DNA of 64,000 nucleotides from Beverwykella pulmonaria. Lineage: Eukaryota > Ascomycota > Dothideomycetes > Pleosporales > Melanommataceae. Location of the stretch: the NCBI GenBank assembly GCA_001599595.1, contig BCHH01000007.1, positions 2,746,719-2,810,718 on the forward strand, written 5' to 3'. A program made the translations under genes and the position numbers. Each line of letters opens with the position of its first letter. The first letter of the stretch is position 1. The notes under the pieces were generated by a model. It was not told the DNA's origin. It saw nothing but the letters and a program-made list of their open reading frames with translations, and did no database searches. Below, one piece after another: positions 42,475 to 53,347 of this stretch.

Positions 42475-45319
42475 TCAACGGTGTCGAGATCTGTCCTCGA
42501 TCTGGGCTTTGGGAACAGCGTGGTCTATCCTCAGCCACTCGCCGTTAAAAGCATTGATGAGCCACGAATTCAATTCTATTCCCATGTCAGCATTTGTACA
42601 CCTCCCAGTTCAAAGATAACTCACTATCGTAAACGATCCTATTCGCATTATGGAAGTAAATACTATGGTCCGAGTCTGGGAAGACATGCACATCATAGTT
42701 CTCCACGCCCGCTAGATCGAGTTTATCGAGCAAGGTGAGGGAGTTCTGCATATGTACGTTGTCGTCCGCAACGCCGTGCATGAGCAGAAAGCGGACGTTC
42801 TGCCCGAGAGCGGCCACGTCGCTAACGCTGGTGTTGTCGTAGCCTGTAGGGTTGTTCTGCGGGGTGTGCATGTAGCGCTCTGTGTAGATAGAGTCTGTGC
42901 TTATTAGCTATTGTTGAGGGAAGGATTATGAGGATATTGTCTTACCGTAGAATCTCCAGTCCGTGACTGGAGCAACTGCCATGCCGTACTTGAACGTTTT
43001 TCCAGCATCCATCTCAAGCGTCTTGAGCGTCTCGAAGCCGCCATAGCTCCAGCCCCAGATCGCTATTCGCTCAGCGTCGACGTATTTCTTTTTTGACCAC
43101 GCCTTGGCCACGGCAATCTGATCGACTGCTTCGTAGTACCCGATATGGCCGCGGGTGATACAGCGTAGTTTCCGACCGAGGAAGCCAGTCCCTCGTCCAT
43201 CTACGGTGATGACGATGTATCCCAGGCTTGAGGCGATGTAAGACTGAAAGTCGACCTTAAACTTCTTCTCTACAGTCTGCGAGCCGGGTCCGCTGTACTG
43301 GTGGAAGAGGACGGGGTATTTCCTCTTTTCATTGAAGTGGGGTGGGCGCATTTCTACCATATTGAACTTGAAGCCATCGTTTTCGAACGTCTGGTAGTGT
43401 AAGGTGGGGAGTTCATGCTGTTGGGCCATTTTCGCTAGTCCTTTATTTTCTTCGATGGTCTTTTCGTATTTCTCTTTGCTCGAGGGGGTGCTGATGATTT
43501 TCTGCCATGGGATGCCAGGTCCGTTGTATGTAATTAAGGCATAGCTGCCACCGGCAGAGAAATGGGCGTCGTAGTAGCCTTGGTCGGCACCTTCCATTAC
43601 TTCTCTCTTGCCGCTGCCATCCAATTTGACGACATAGGGATGTCTTTCGATGGAGCTCCGCTCCGTAGAAATGTAATAAACGAGATTGTTCTCGAGATCC
43701 ACGACTGAGGGCGCTTCAACAACTTCCCATTCGCCTTGCGTAAGCACGATGGGTTCAGCACTGTCCAATGGAGTGAAGTATCCAATGTGGTCGTATCCGT
43801 TATGAATGATGGTGTCGATATACCCATCGTGATTGCGGCCCTTACTGGGATCCGAGGGGACGAAGGTGGTTCTTTGGGACACTTCAAACCATCCCCCGTC
43901 GAGTGCTTGGACATCCTCAGTTCGTATGGTCTTGCCTGTTCGTCGTGTGACATCCATGAGAACAACTTTAAGCACATCGCTCTCACGGTTGGTTTCGCGG
44001 ACGAGGACTTGCTGGCTTTTCCCGGCCCATACAATTTCAGTGATCAAGCGGTTGTCATCTTCGAAATCATCCGTGATCTTAACATCAAACACTTCGCCTT
44101 TTTTGACATCGTAAAACTGAAGATTTACGATCGGGTTAGGTGCGCCAGCCTTAGGGTACTTGATGTTTCGAACCTCGGGATAGTTCTCTTCCCCAGGCTT
44201 CGGCTTGGATCCGCTCGGTCGCGATAGGAAATACTGCACTGGGTATGTCGGGACAATCGACTCGTTCGTTCGAAGGAATGCGATGTATTCGCCATCCTCT
44301 GACCACCAAGTCGCGCTGTTTCCTGCGAAAACTTCTTCTTCATACACCCAGTCTGGAATACCGTAGAAGAGTTCGGATCCTCCATCCTTGGTGATCTGGG
44401 TTACATGGTTCTCGTCCAGTTTTCGGAGGTACATGTTGTTCATCCGTGTGAAAACAATTGCGTCTGATTGCGGCGACCAAGACGCCAGCTGGATAATGCC
44501 CTCCGGGTCCTGGGGATCTAGTGGTTGCGCGGTTTGAGACGCGACGTCGAAGATCCAGTATTTCCCCGTGAATGAATGCCTCCAGTTCTTCTGTTCTTCG
44601 GACACCACAAGTACTTTCTTAAAGTCTTTACTGGGCCAGACGTTGCTCGGGTAGACAAACTTCCCTCCCACGGTAAAGCCCTTCTCCTTCATCAAGATAG
44701 TCTTCCTTCCAGCTGCAGCAGCATTTCCTTTGTTTCTGATGTCTTCTACCACGAGATATCCGCCGTCAGATCCTTCCTTCTCGAGCAGAAGCCCGTCCTG
44801 TCCCTGTGGTCCAGCAATCCACGACACGCTTTGTCTCGATGCATACCACTCCCCATTCATGACACTATCCAGAGTGACCTTCTTTCCCGAGCCCTTGGTA
44901 ACAGTCGCGAGAGGATCGTGGGGTTGAGTCGATGCGTGCTTATAGCTACCACCTGTCAAGAACGATGCCAGCGCAACACCCCATCCCACCACGCATATTG
45001 TCCCAATGATCCATAACAGCCGGCGCGCTTTCTTGTCCACAGGCTTCAGCTCCGGGAAACGTCCCTCCTCAACGTCGAATCTTTGTCGCGTGCGATTCAG
45101 CTCTGCGCCGTCGTCGTCCCTGTACTTCTCGCCGAGTTTCGAATGCGATGCATCGTTTGCGCCGTTCTCGTTGATGTGCTCGAGGATAAGCGATACCGTA
45201 GATACAGACGATGCAGAGGCTTCCGAGCCGTCTTCAGAATTGCGCGCTGTGTGTTGATCCTTGGTGAGAGGTTCCGTCTCCTCGTCGTTTACGGCGCGTT
45301 CCCGCGGCATGATGGGCAC
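42475..45319 (-). CDS. dapB: Vacuolar dipeptidyl aminopeptidase B
   Basis: Exons 45319-42946, 42894-42625 and 42575-42475 give 914 residues, the usual size. It is a type II membrane protein of the vacuole that removes X-Pro or X-Ala dipeptides. An acidic cytosolic tail of about 95 residues precedes one membrane helix at about 103-123 ([22 protein letters not shown]). Then comes the DPP-IV beta-propeller and the S9 catalytic domain. The nucleophile is in [12 protein letters not shown] (Ser about 758); the acid is in [12 protein letters not shown] and the His in [13 protein letters not shown], both in exon 2. The [14 protein letters not shown] strand is also present. The third exon ([15 protein letters not shown]) completes the family C-terminus; without it the frame ends in a nonsense tail. 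The start could be the ATG three codons on ([11 protein letters not shown]). Confidence 0.95.
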
Positions 45320-46009
45320 TGTATAAATGAAACGATGTTATTTATGTCCTCATTTTCATATAAATGAAAGCCAAGGGATATAAATCAATCCATAAAAGTG
45401 TTTCCTCACGAGCAAGCGCGAGTGTGGTTGTGTTGGCTATTCTCCAGAGCTGCGGAGGATCGTGGAGGTCGAGGCTTAAGGTTCCCGAAATGAACTAAGC
45501 CACTGCTTGTGAGACTGGTGCGCTTGGACTTCAATGTGCATAATAAACAAAGAAGACAAGTGACGGTTTCTCTATTCAGCACCTCATTCGGAATACTATT
45601 GGAACGAGGAGGCTAAATGCCAAGTTGCTGCCGTGGCCTCTATAAGTGGGGATATTTTAAGTTACGCTACTAGATCCGGCGCGGCAGCCCTGGAGTCAAG
45701 TGATTCTGGCTGTGGAACAAATAACTGATTCTACTCAAATTTGTCCCATCACAAGCTAGATGGGGCTTTTCGCTGTATGCACAATCTTCTTCCTATCGTA
45801 CTCAAGACCAATCCACCATGCGACTGGCTACCTGCTCACTGTATGATGAGTCGGGTGATAGAATCACCGGTACCTCGACTACGGCAGGATGTCTGCCAGC
45901 ATCGTCTATTTGGACATGCTTGTCCATCTCGCTTGTTCGTTACTTTTGTTTGAAAATTCCAGCTCTGTAAAACTCTCAAGGTTCTAGCCAAGTACATTGA
46001 TGAGACACC
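45320..46009. other. Intergenic region
   Basis: Upstream of dapB and downstream of rpb7. No gene or repeat seen. Confidence 0.45.
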
Positions 46010-46680
46010 TCAATTCTGAAGTGGACCAAGGTAGTCCTACGAAACATTGATCAGCTGAAACTTCTCAGGCTACAGAGAATTCGGCATACCTCTTTCATCG
46101 TTCCGATGGCATACATCTTGTCGACCTCGGACCGAAGGCCTTTGATCTTGATGCGAATATTGGTTCCCTTCTCGACTATCTGATCCCCATTGTCTGTCCA
46201 TTGCGGAGGCGTCGCATTGCCGTCGAAATTGATGTCTGAAGGGATCATCTACTGCAAGTCAATGGACGGATGCACGCGTCACTGGGCAGACCGAACTCAC
46301 TGCGCGTCCCACGAAGGCCTGTAATGAGCCACAGTCGACGAAGAATCCCGCGCGCATGACTGAAGTGACCACACCATCCATCTAGATAGCCGTTAGTCCT
46401 TTCCCTTGGCTGGTATCCAACATATACACACCACTTCGCCCTTGTATGGCCTCCACACAATAGCCTTGTAGTGAACGGTGTACTCTGCGGCGCCAGACCC
46501 AGGAATGACCTGGCCATCAGAGATATCGAACGAGTCTAAAACGCAGACGATGGTGAACTTGCCAGTGCTGGATCCTTCCTCTTTTGTCAAAAGTTCTCGA
46601 TGGATGTGGGAGCGAATGAGAGGGCCAAAGTAGGAGGGGTGGAGTTGGATCGTCTTCTCGAGCTCTTTGAGGAAGAACAT
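46010..46680 (-). CDS. rpb7: RNA polymerase II subunit Rpb7
   Basis: Exons 46680-46432, 46381-46301, 46248-46090 and 46036-46010 give 171 residues, the length of yeast Rpb7. The N-terminal tip domain starts MFFLKELEKTIQLHPSYFGP and contains TKEEGSSTGKFTIVCVLD and EYTVHYKAIVWRPYKGEV. The OB/S1 domain has VVTSVMRAGFFVDCGSLQAFVG, MIPSDINFDGNATPPQW, GTNIRIKIKGLRSEVDKMYAIGTMKEDYLGPL. Rpb7 pairs with Rpb4 as the stalk of RNA polymerase II and binds nascent RNA. In exon 3 the acceptor is the second AG (gtag before ATGATCCC), because the first would put a stop in frame. Confidence 0.96.
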
Positions 46681-47349
46681 ATTTGAGGTTGTGTGGTATT
46701 ATGCGCAGGGTAAATTTGTGGTGAGCGCCCAATCGCTTTTACTAGCTTTTATAGGGTGGGGCGGCGGCCAAGAATCCGATCAAGAGGTGAAAGAGATCGC
46801 AGAGATGCCCGTGAGGCTGCGGAACGCTATCGTTGTCTTCTTAGGAGCGCCGGGAACCTTGGATCGTGAACGAGTGTCACTTGCGCGCACGCAGAGCTTC
46901 GAGCACAAGGCGCCTACAACCTAAGTGTCAAGGACAAGTCTGACAGTCCATGCGCGCAGCTCGCAATCTGTAAGGGCTGCTTCTGAGCGCCAAACAGCTG
47001 TCTGGAGAGTGACTTCGTGGGTGAACGGGGCGAATGTCGGTGGGTGGGCGTGGAATGCGCTGCTGTTGTCGAAGCTCGAAAGAAGTCGCGGGATCGGCAA
47101 GACTTTCCCCGACGACACGTGAAGGCCTGGGTCTCGGCGGAAGGCTAACTGCAGATGTTAGATGTCGTGACACAACTCAAAACCTTACACACGATCTACT
47201 GTTGCTGCTTGCCGGCCGATGCTGCGAGAGAAGACGAGTCGCTGATACAGTGTTCGGTCCTCGTGCAACCCTACATAAAGAGATGCCTTCAACGCTGTCA
47301 CTTTGGTAAAACCAGTTCTTTGTCACTCACCAGCAGTCCCGCATTCGAC
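46681..47349. promoter_or_regulatory. Divergent intergenic region between rpb7 and the Mpo1-like gene
   Basis: 669 bp between the start codons. Frames here are unstructured. No TATA or repeat that I can defend. Confidence 0.4.
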
Positions 47350-48096
47350 ATGTCTCTGCACCTCGAAAAGCAGATGCTCTTCGTACGTTGCCAGCATGGA
47401 TTTCCTCCATAGTGAAGGCTAACCAGTCTGCAGTATGGGCAATATCATCATAATACCGTGAGTCCCGAATGATAGATCGAAAATGCGCACATCCGCTTAC
47501 GCCGCACGGTCGAAAAGGTCAATGTCGGTATACACATCGTTTGTGTACCCGCCATCCTTATGACGTCTCTCCTCCTTGTAAGTCCTCCTTTCTTGCACTT
47601 TGCACTGCTAATACAGAGACAGCTCACCAACACCCCTGCGATCCCACTTCCGCCCTGGCTGTCCGTGCCCAACCTTCCTCTGAACATCGGTACTGTTGGA
47701 GCTGTGCTTTATTCGACCCTGTATATTCTTATGGAACCTGTGGCTGGAGCCTTGGTTGCACCGCTCATCGTTGGAGGTGCTGCGTACGGCAACCACCTTA
47801 CGTCGGCATATGGAGCCACCGCAAACTACTGGGCCGGTGGAGTCTTTGCGGTGTCTTGGATGCTGCAGTTTATAGGGCATGGCGTGTTCGAAGGAAGAGC
47901 GCCAGCGCTGCTCGACAATCTAGTGCAGGCTCTCTTCCTAGCGCCCTTCTTCGTCTGGTTCGAAGTCCTGTTCTTTCTTGGATACCGCCCGGACTTGAAG
48001 CGTCGATTGGACAAGGGCGTCGAAGACGAGATCCGGAAATTTAGAGGAATCAAAGAGAAGGAAAATGGAGCTGCCAATGGGAGCAAGTCTTCCTAA
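47350..48096 (+). CDS. Mpo1-like (DUF962) 2-hydroxy fatty acid dioxygenase
   Basis: Exons 47350-47382, 47434-47457, 47518-47577 and 47617-48096 give 198 residues. The family includes yeast Mpo1, an Fe(II)-dependent ER enzyme that oxidises 2-hydroxypalmitate in phytosphingosine breakdown. The His-rich signature is built across the first three exons: FYGQYHHNTVNVGIHIVCVPAIL. Hydrophobic segments follow (TVGAVLYSTLYILMEPVAG, GGVFAVSWMLQFIGHGVFEGRAPAL, LVQALFLAPFFVWFEVLFF), with QFIGHGVFEGRAPAL carrying the second conserved His. The C-terminus is charged and Lys-rich. The last acceptor could be 47617 or 47623, which changes two residues (R-Q). Four exons in the first 270 bp, one of 24 bp, is notable but keeps phase 0 at every join. 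Confidence 0.88.
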
Positions 48097-48984
48097 CTCC
48101 ATACCCACCAGAGTCAGGATTGGAACAGAGGGGCCACACATTGATATGTAAGACGCATAAAAACATAGGAGAGTCCAGTGGAAGACTCGGACGCATTATC
48201 ATTTAGCTATTGGAATATGGCGAGTCATCCTTATGCATTTTGTATGGGAGTGATGCGGATACCCGGGTCAAGGGCTGCATGCCAGGCTACAGAGGCATGC
48301 GGCAGTGTAATATGAGGTTGTTGAGGGCTGTTTGATTACACGGCGTTTCTAATTCGTAGCATAGATTTCTTAGAGATACACACATGCCATCCGCGTTTCC
48401 ATACAACCTCCAGAAGGCCTTTACAAAAATCCCTCACTTCAATAATTATGCCCACCTAGCTAGCAGGATTACCGGTAATTGGAATCAGGATTGACATGTT
48501 AAGGTTCTTCATGTTGTCACTATGAATAGAAGCTTCCGAGACGCAGCATAACATACTCTCTGGCAGATACAGGAGGGTATAGTAGGACCAAGTTTATCCT
48601 CTAAAACTCATGCTCAAAATGCGTAATCCTTAATTACTATTCCCTCAAGTCATTGTCAAGAAATTGGAGCATAGGCTCAAGGAGAGTTCCGTGTCAAAAT
48701 CAAAATAAAAAATAAAAAATAATAAAACACCGCTCCATATTTCGAATCCCACGCAGATACACCCAAGTCAAGTTGAATCCCTATGTCCGCTCAAGCTTGT
48801 TAGGTCGCGACACCCGTTCCGGAATAGTGGCTTGGCACCCGAAGGCCTTTCGCTCCAGCGGGCGTTCTACAACAACTCTTCTCTAGAGCTTCCATCTCTT
48901 ACACCACCAATCTCCCCTCCTCCCTTCTGCATCGATCTCAATTGATCGCAGAGCTATCCGAATAGCCTCTTGAGCTCATCAGCC
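48097..48984. other. Intergenic region and atp1 promoter
   Basis: AT-rich near 48700-48730 (A/T tracts). No gene supported. Confidence 0.45.
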
Positions 48985-51019
48985 ATGTTCTCAAGAGCCC
49001 TCCGCCAGTCGAGCCGCCGGGTCGCTGCAGTCTCTGTCTCTGGCAGGCTCGCATCGGTAAGTCCATCGAATCCGCCTGCAATTGCGCCTGCCGGCCATCG
49101 CATCATCGCTTGCAGCTCCAATTGCCCCTTCCAGATGCCAATGGCTCTGCGATGGAGCTTCGCCGGGGCGATGGGAGTTGCGGCGCTGGTTGCGAGGGAG
49201 CTCATCTTCTGAGCCGAGCACTGACGGATATTTTCGCGCAACAGACCCGAACCACGCCTGCGCTCTTCAACGCCTCCACCAAGCAGGTCCGAAGCTATGC
49301 TGTCGATGCCAAAGCCTCCCCCACCGAGGTCTCCTCGATTCTGGAGCAGCGCATCCGCGGTGTCCAGGAGGAGGCCGGTCTTGCCGAGACCGGACGAGTG
49401 CTCTCCGTCGGGTATGCCACCACCAACACCACAAGCTATAGCGTCCATCGCGAAGAAGATCTCGAGCTGACAATGGGGATCCAGTGACGGTATTGCCCGT
49501 GTTCACGGCATGAACAATGTCCAGGCCGAAGAATTAGTCGAGTGCGTCTACTCACCGTCTCCCTACACAAAATACATTAAGCTGACCTCGGATCACAGGT
49601 TCGCTTCCGGTGTCAAGGGCATGTGCATGAACTTGGAAGCTGGCCAGGTTGGTGTCGTGTTGTTCGGTTCCGATCGATTGGTGAAGGAGGGCGAGACCGT
49701 CAAGCGGACGGGAGAAATTGTACGCTCAGTGTCCACTACGAACCGGAAGTACGAGACTAACTCCTTCCTAGGTCGACGTACCCGTCGGCGAGGCTCTCCT
49801 CGGCCGTGTCGTCGATGCCCTCGGAAACCCCATTGACGGAAAGGGTCCCATCAAGACCACGGAGAAGCGCCGTGCTCAGCTCAAGGCCCCCGGTATCCTT
49901 CCCCGTCGTTCCGTCAACCAGCCCGTGCAGACTGGTCTCAAGTCTGTCGACGCCATGGTGCCCATTGGACGTGGTCAGCGTGAGTTGATCATTGGCGATC
50001 GTCAGACCGGAAAGACCGCCGTTGCCCTCGACACCATGCTTAACCAGAAGCGATGGAACAGTGGCAACGACGAGACCAAGAAGCTTTACTGCATCTACGT
50101 CGCCGTTGGCCAGAAGCGATCCACCGTTGCTCAGCTCGTCAAGACCCTCGAGGAGAACGATGCCATGAAGTACTCCATCATCGTTGCTGCCACCGCCTCC
50201 GAGGCCGCTCCCCTGCAGTACATTGCTCCCTTCACTGGTACCTCCATGGGTGAGTGGTTCCGTGACAACGGCAAACACGCCGTCATCATCTACGACGATC
50301 TATCCAAGCAGGCTGTTGCCTACCGCCAAATGTCTCTGCTGCTCCGTCGTCCCCCTGGCCGTGAGGCGTACCCCGGAGACGTTTTCTATCTCCACTCCCG
50401 TCTTCTGGAGCGTGCCGCTAAGATGAGCGACAAGCATGGTGGAGGCTCCCTGACTGCCCTGCCCGTCATTGAGACCCAGGGTGGTGATGTCTCTGCTTAC
50501 ATTCCCACCAACGTCATTTCCATCACCGACGGCCAGATCTTCTTGGAAGCCGAACTCTTCTACAAGGGTGTCCGACCTGCCATCAACGTCGGTCTGTCCG
50601 TGTCCCGTGTCGGTTCTGCTGCCCAACTTAAGGCCATGAAGCAAGTCGCTGGTTCCCTGAAGCTCTTCTTGGCTCAGTATCGTGAGGTCGCCGCTTTCGC
50701 TCAGTTCGGTTCCGACTTGGACGCTGCTACCAAGCAGACCCTTAACCGTGGTGAGCGTCTTACCGAGCTCCTCAAGCAGAAGCAATACTCGCCCATGGCT
50801 GTCAACGAGATGGTTCCCCTCATCTACGCTGGTGTCAACGGTCTTCTCGACAACGTCCCCGTTGCCAAGATTCTTACATGGGAGGCTGATTTCCTTGCTC
50901 ATCTCCGATCGAACGAGTCTGAGATCCTAGCCCAGATCGAGCGGGAAGGTGCGCTCAGCAAAGATCTCGAGTCAAAGCTGAAGGAGGTCATTCAAACCTT
51001 TACCAAGGCCTTTGTGTAA
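48985..51019 (+). CDS. atp1: Mitochondrial F1F0 ATP synthase subunit alpha
   Basis: Exons 48985-49056, 49245-49411, 49485-49541, 49599-49719 and 49772-51019 give 554 residues. The N-terminus is a mitochondrial targeting signal ([20 protein letters not shown]). The beta-barrel domain includes [33 protein letters not shown] and [24 protein letters not shown]. The nucleotide domain has the P-loop GDRQTGKT at about 214-221, [29 protein letters not shown] and [47 protein letters not shown]. The end (ETFTKAFV-like) is the normal C-terminus. The 188-bp first intron is long for this window and may hold a regulatory element; strong C-ending codon use fits a highly expressed gene. The minus-strand frames at 49757-50902 are shadows. 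Confidence 0.98.
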
Positions 51020-53347
51020 AGGAAAGATTCTCGGAGTGGGTGCTCTCTATTCCAAGGTTCTTGCGGGTCAAAATTTGCTGATGGATTTCAGAGAATAGAT
51101 GTATAATAGAAGATGCGTCCTCGCCATCAGCTGTCTCAAATATGGAACGTCTCTTTGAAATGGTCAGATGCAGTGCGAAGCTCAAAACCTGAAAATTCAC
51201 CACTTGCTCCCCATTGTGATATCTCTTTTGTCAGCTGTTCATATGCATCCCTCTTGACGGGCGAAGTGGAGGAGCGATGAGATCCTGTATTTATGCAAAA
51301 TCTCTGTTTACTGTTCATATTTTGCCCTGTATGCAGGTGATGATAATGATGCACGGACCGTCCACGCTTATTGTGAACAGTGTCTTCAGTATACACTACA
51401 GCACTGGATATCTATTAGATAATATGTAAGTGTGTCTCGTGCGCTGTTATCTCTGATAAGTCACATCCACCTTCGCAAATACGAAGGGATTATGCAACGA
51501 TTCGTTGTTCTGTTCGAGCTATTGATATCAATAGTATATCCAACTACAAGATACACTGCGTAGAGCTGACCTCTAATTTTTACAGCTAAATCTCTCTCCA
51601 ATTCCACGGCTCTCGCTCCAACTCTGGCCCATAATGTCTCAAATAACAATGCCATGCTGCATGCACTCCACCAATCTCACGAACTCCTCTACCTCTTCTT
51701 TCAGAATGCACATGCTCTGGTCTGCCATCGAGGCAAGGGCGTCAATTTCGAGTTTAGACCATGACTGTGAGGTGTCACTTGTTGTTACATCCTCTTCTCG
51801 ACGTCCATTTTCGTGCACTTGTTTCCTTACTTCTGTCCGCCCATCGGGTAGAAGCTCTTAAAGGTTCCACGAGACAGAAGGATCGTGACCGTTTCCGAAC
51901 GTCGCCCATTCATACCCCTCCGGCAGCCTTCCTGGTCTTAACTCTGCATTCCCATTTCTCTTAAACATATCCATTAGTAATTCTACACTTTCTTCCAATT
52001 TTCACTTTCCTACTCTTTTTAATTCCGTTGAGAGTTTGCCATATTTACCACTCGCACGCAAAAACATCCGCCAAGCATCTTGTTCTGGAAGTCGACTGCG
52101 ATCTTTAGATTAACGATTTCGGGCTCGAGCTAATCGGTCTTGTCAAGCATATATCTCGCGGAGAAATGGGTGGTGTCAAGGTTTTGGGTAAGTATGATGT
52201 TCGAAGCTTCCAGGTTCTAGTTTTTGGTAAGGAGGGTGGAGATCTGGGATTGGAGGTTGTGGACTAGGGTGGTTTGAACGACGACGGTTTCTGATTGCCG
52301 CTGCCACTGCTGTATATCTATTGTAGTTGGGTACTTGGTGAAGGATTGCAGGAAGAAGATAGGAGATGCCGTTAGTAGTTTGCTTCTCCTCCCCATTCTC
52401 CTACCTTACACCGTTACGAAGGTTTTCTAGTCCACTCTTATTGAACTTCAAAACCGAGACGTCTGCATTGCTGTCTCCTTTCTCGCCGGGGACTCCTAAA
52501 CCCTTGTACTAGTCATAAAATGGCGCTGCAGACACATACTAGCTGAAATTCAGCACCATTCCTAGATCCGCTGGTCGTGCGTTGACGAGACAAGAACCTT
52601 CGTCGTCGTAACCTTCAAGGTCGACATATATATAGCTTATTGAGAATCTCGAGTAGGGAGTTATAAAGATATCAATATAGAAGAGTTAGAATAGAAAGCT
52701 TAGAGCGTACATAGCTACCTTATAGCTGAATAAACACTAAATAGGTATTAAGATTAGTTAGATGGTCTCGTTAAGACCGCGAAGCACGTGAAGGCGCTAT
52801 CTGCTCAAGTAAGGCTAGGAGGCGAGATATTACTTGGCTAACTTTTATATATATATATATATGTTGCAATCAAAAAGGCCGACCTTCTTGCTGCTCTAAC
52901 TTGAAGGCTTATATAGTGAAACGTGACAATATATGAACGCAAGTTTTAAGAGGTCGGAATAGCAGACACAGTACATAACAATCTAACGCAGAACTAGAAA
53001 CTCCCAATCAATTTCCATAGCATATTCAACAATAATCTTCAAAATTTGTCTTATCTGTGTAGCGCTCAAACTTAGTCCATGGATTCTGCCCCAAGCGTAT
53101 GTCTATTTTATTAATTATCGAGTGAGTTTCAGCCTAACTGCGGCCTTGCGATCCCCGCAGGAGGTTTGCGGCACGGAATAATGATATCTATTAGCTCTTG
53201 CTTCTCCTACCAGTCATGTTGCCAGGGACCCAGTCCCACAATGCCGAAGTCAATGAGGTATCCATTGGGAGCGGTCGTAAAACCAAGACATCTGTCACGA
53301 CGCTCAGGAGATGATGTTTTTCTACCTCGTTATATTTTCCAATATAT
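51020..53347. other. Gene-poor, partly AT-rich region
   Basis: Holds the coding relic at 51639-51974 and, from about 52620 to 53060, a strongly AT-rich block dominated by TA-containing words (atatag, agttag, ttatag), including a (TA)n run near 52847-52862. The abrupt composition suggests a repeat destroyed by RIP, or an AT-isochore. Frames at 51136-51396 and 51461-51655 are not convincing. Confidence 0.5.
51639..51974 (-). pseudogene. Unidentified coding relic with one in-frame stop
   Basis: A 112-codon frame starts at ATG 51974 (MDMFKRNGNAELRPGRLPEGYEW) and is broken by TAA at 51860-51858 (codon 39), then runs on with charged, helical sequence (ILKEEVEEFVRLVECMQHG) to TGA at 51639. Sequence further upstream on this strand (to about 52400) has similar shattered coding pieces. 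It looks like the 3' end of a decayed gene. I do not recognise the family. Confidence 0.45.

Noticed and set aside
49757..50902. Long minus frames opposite atp1
   Set aside because: Shadows caused by strong codon bias in the highly expressed atp1 exon.
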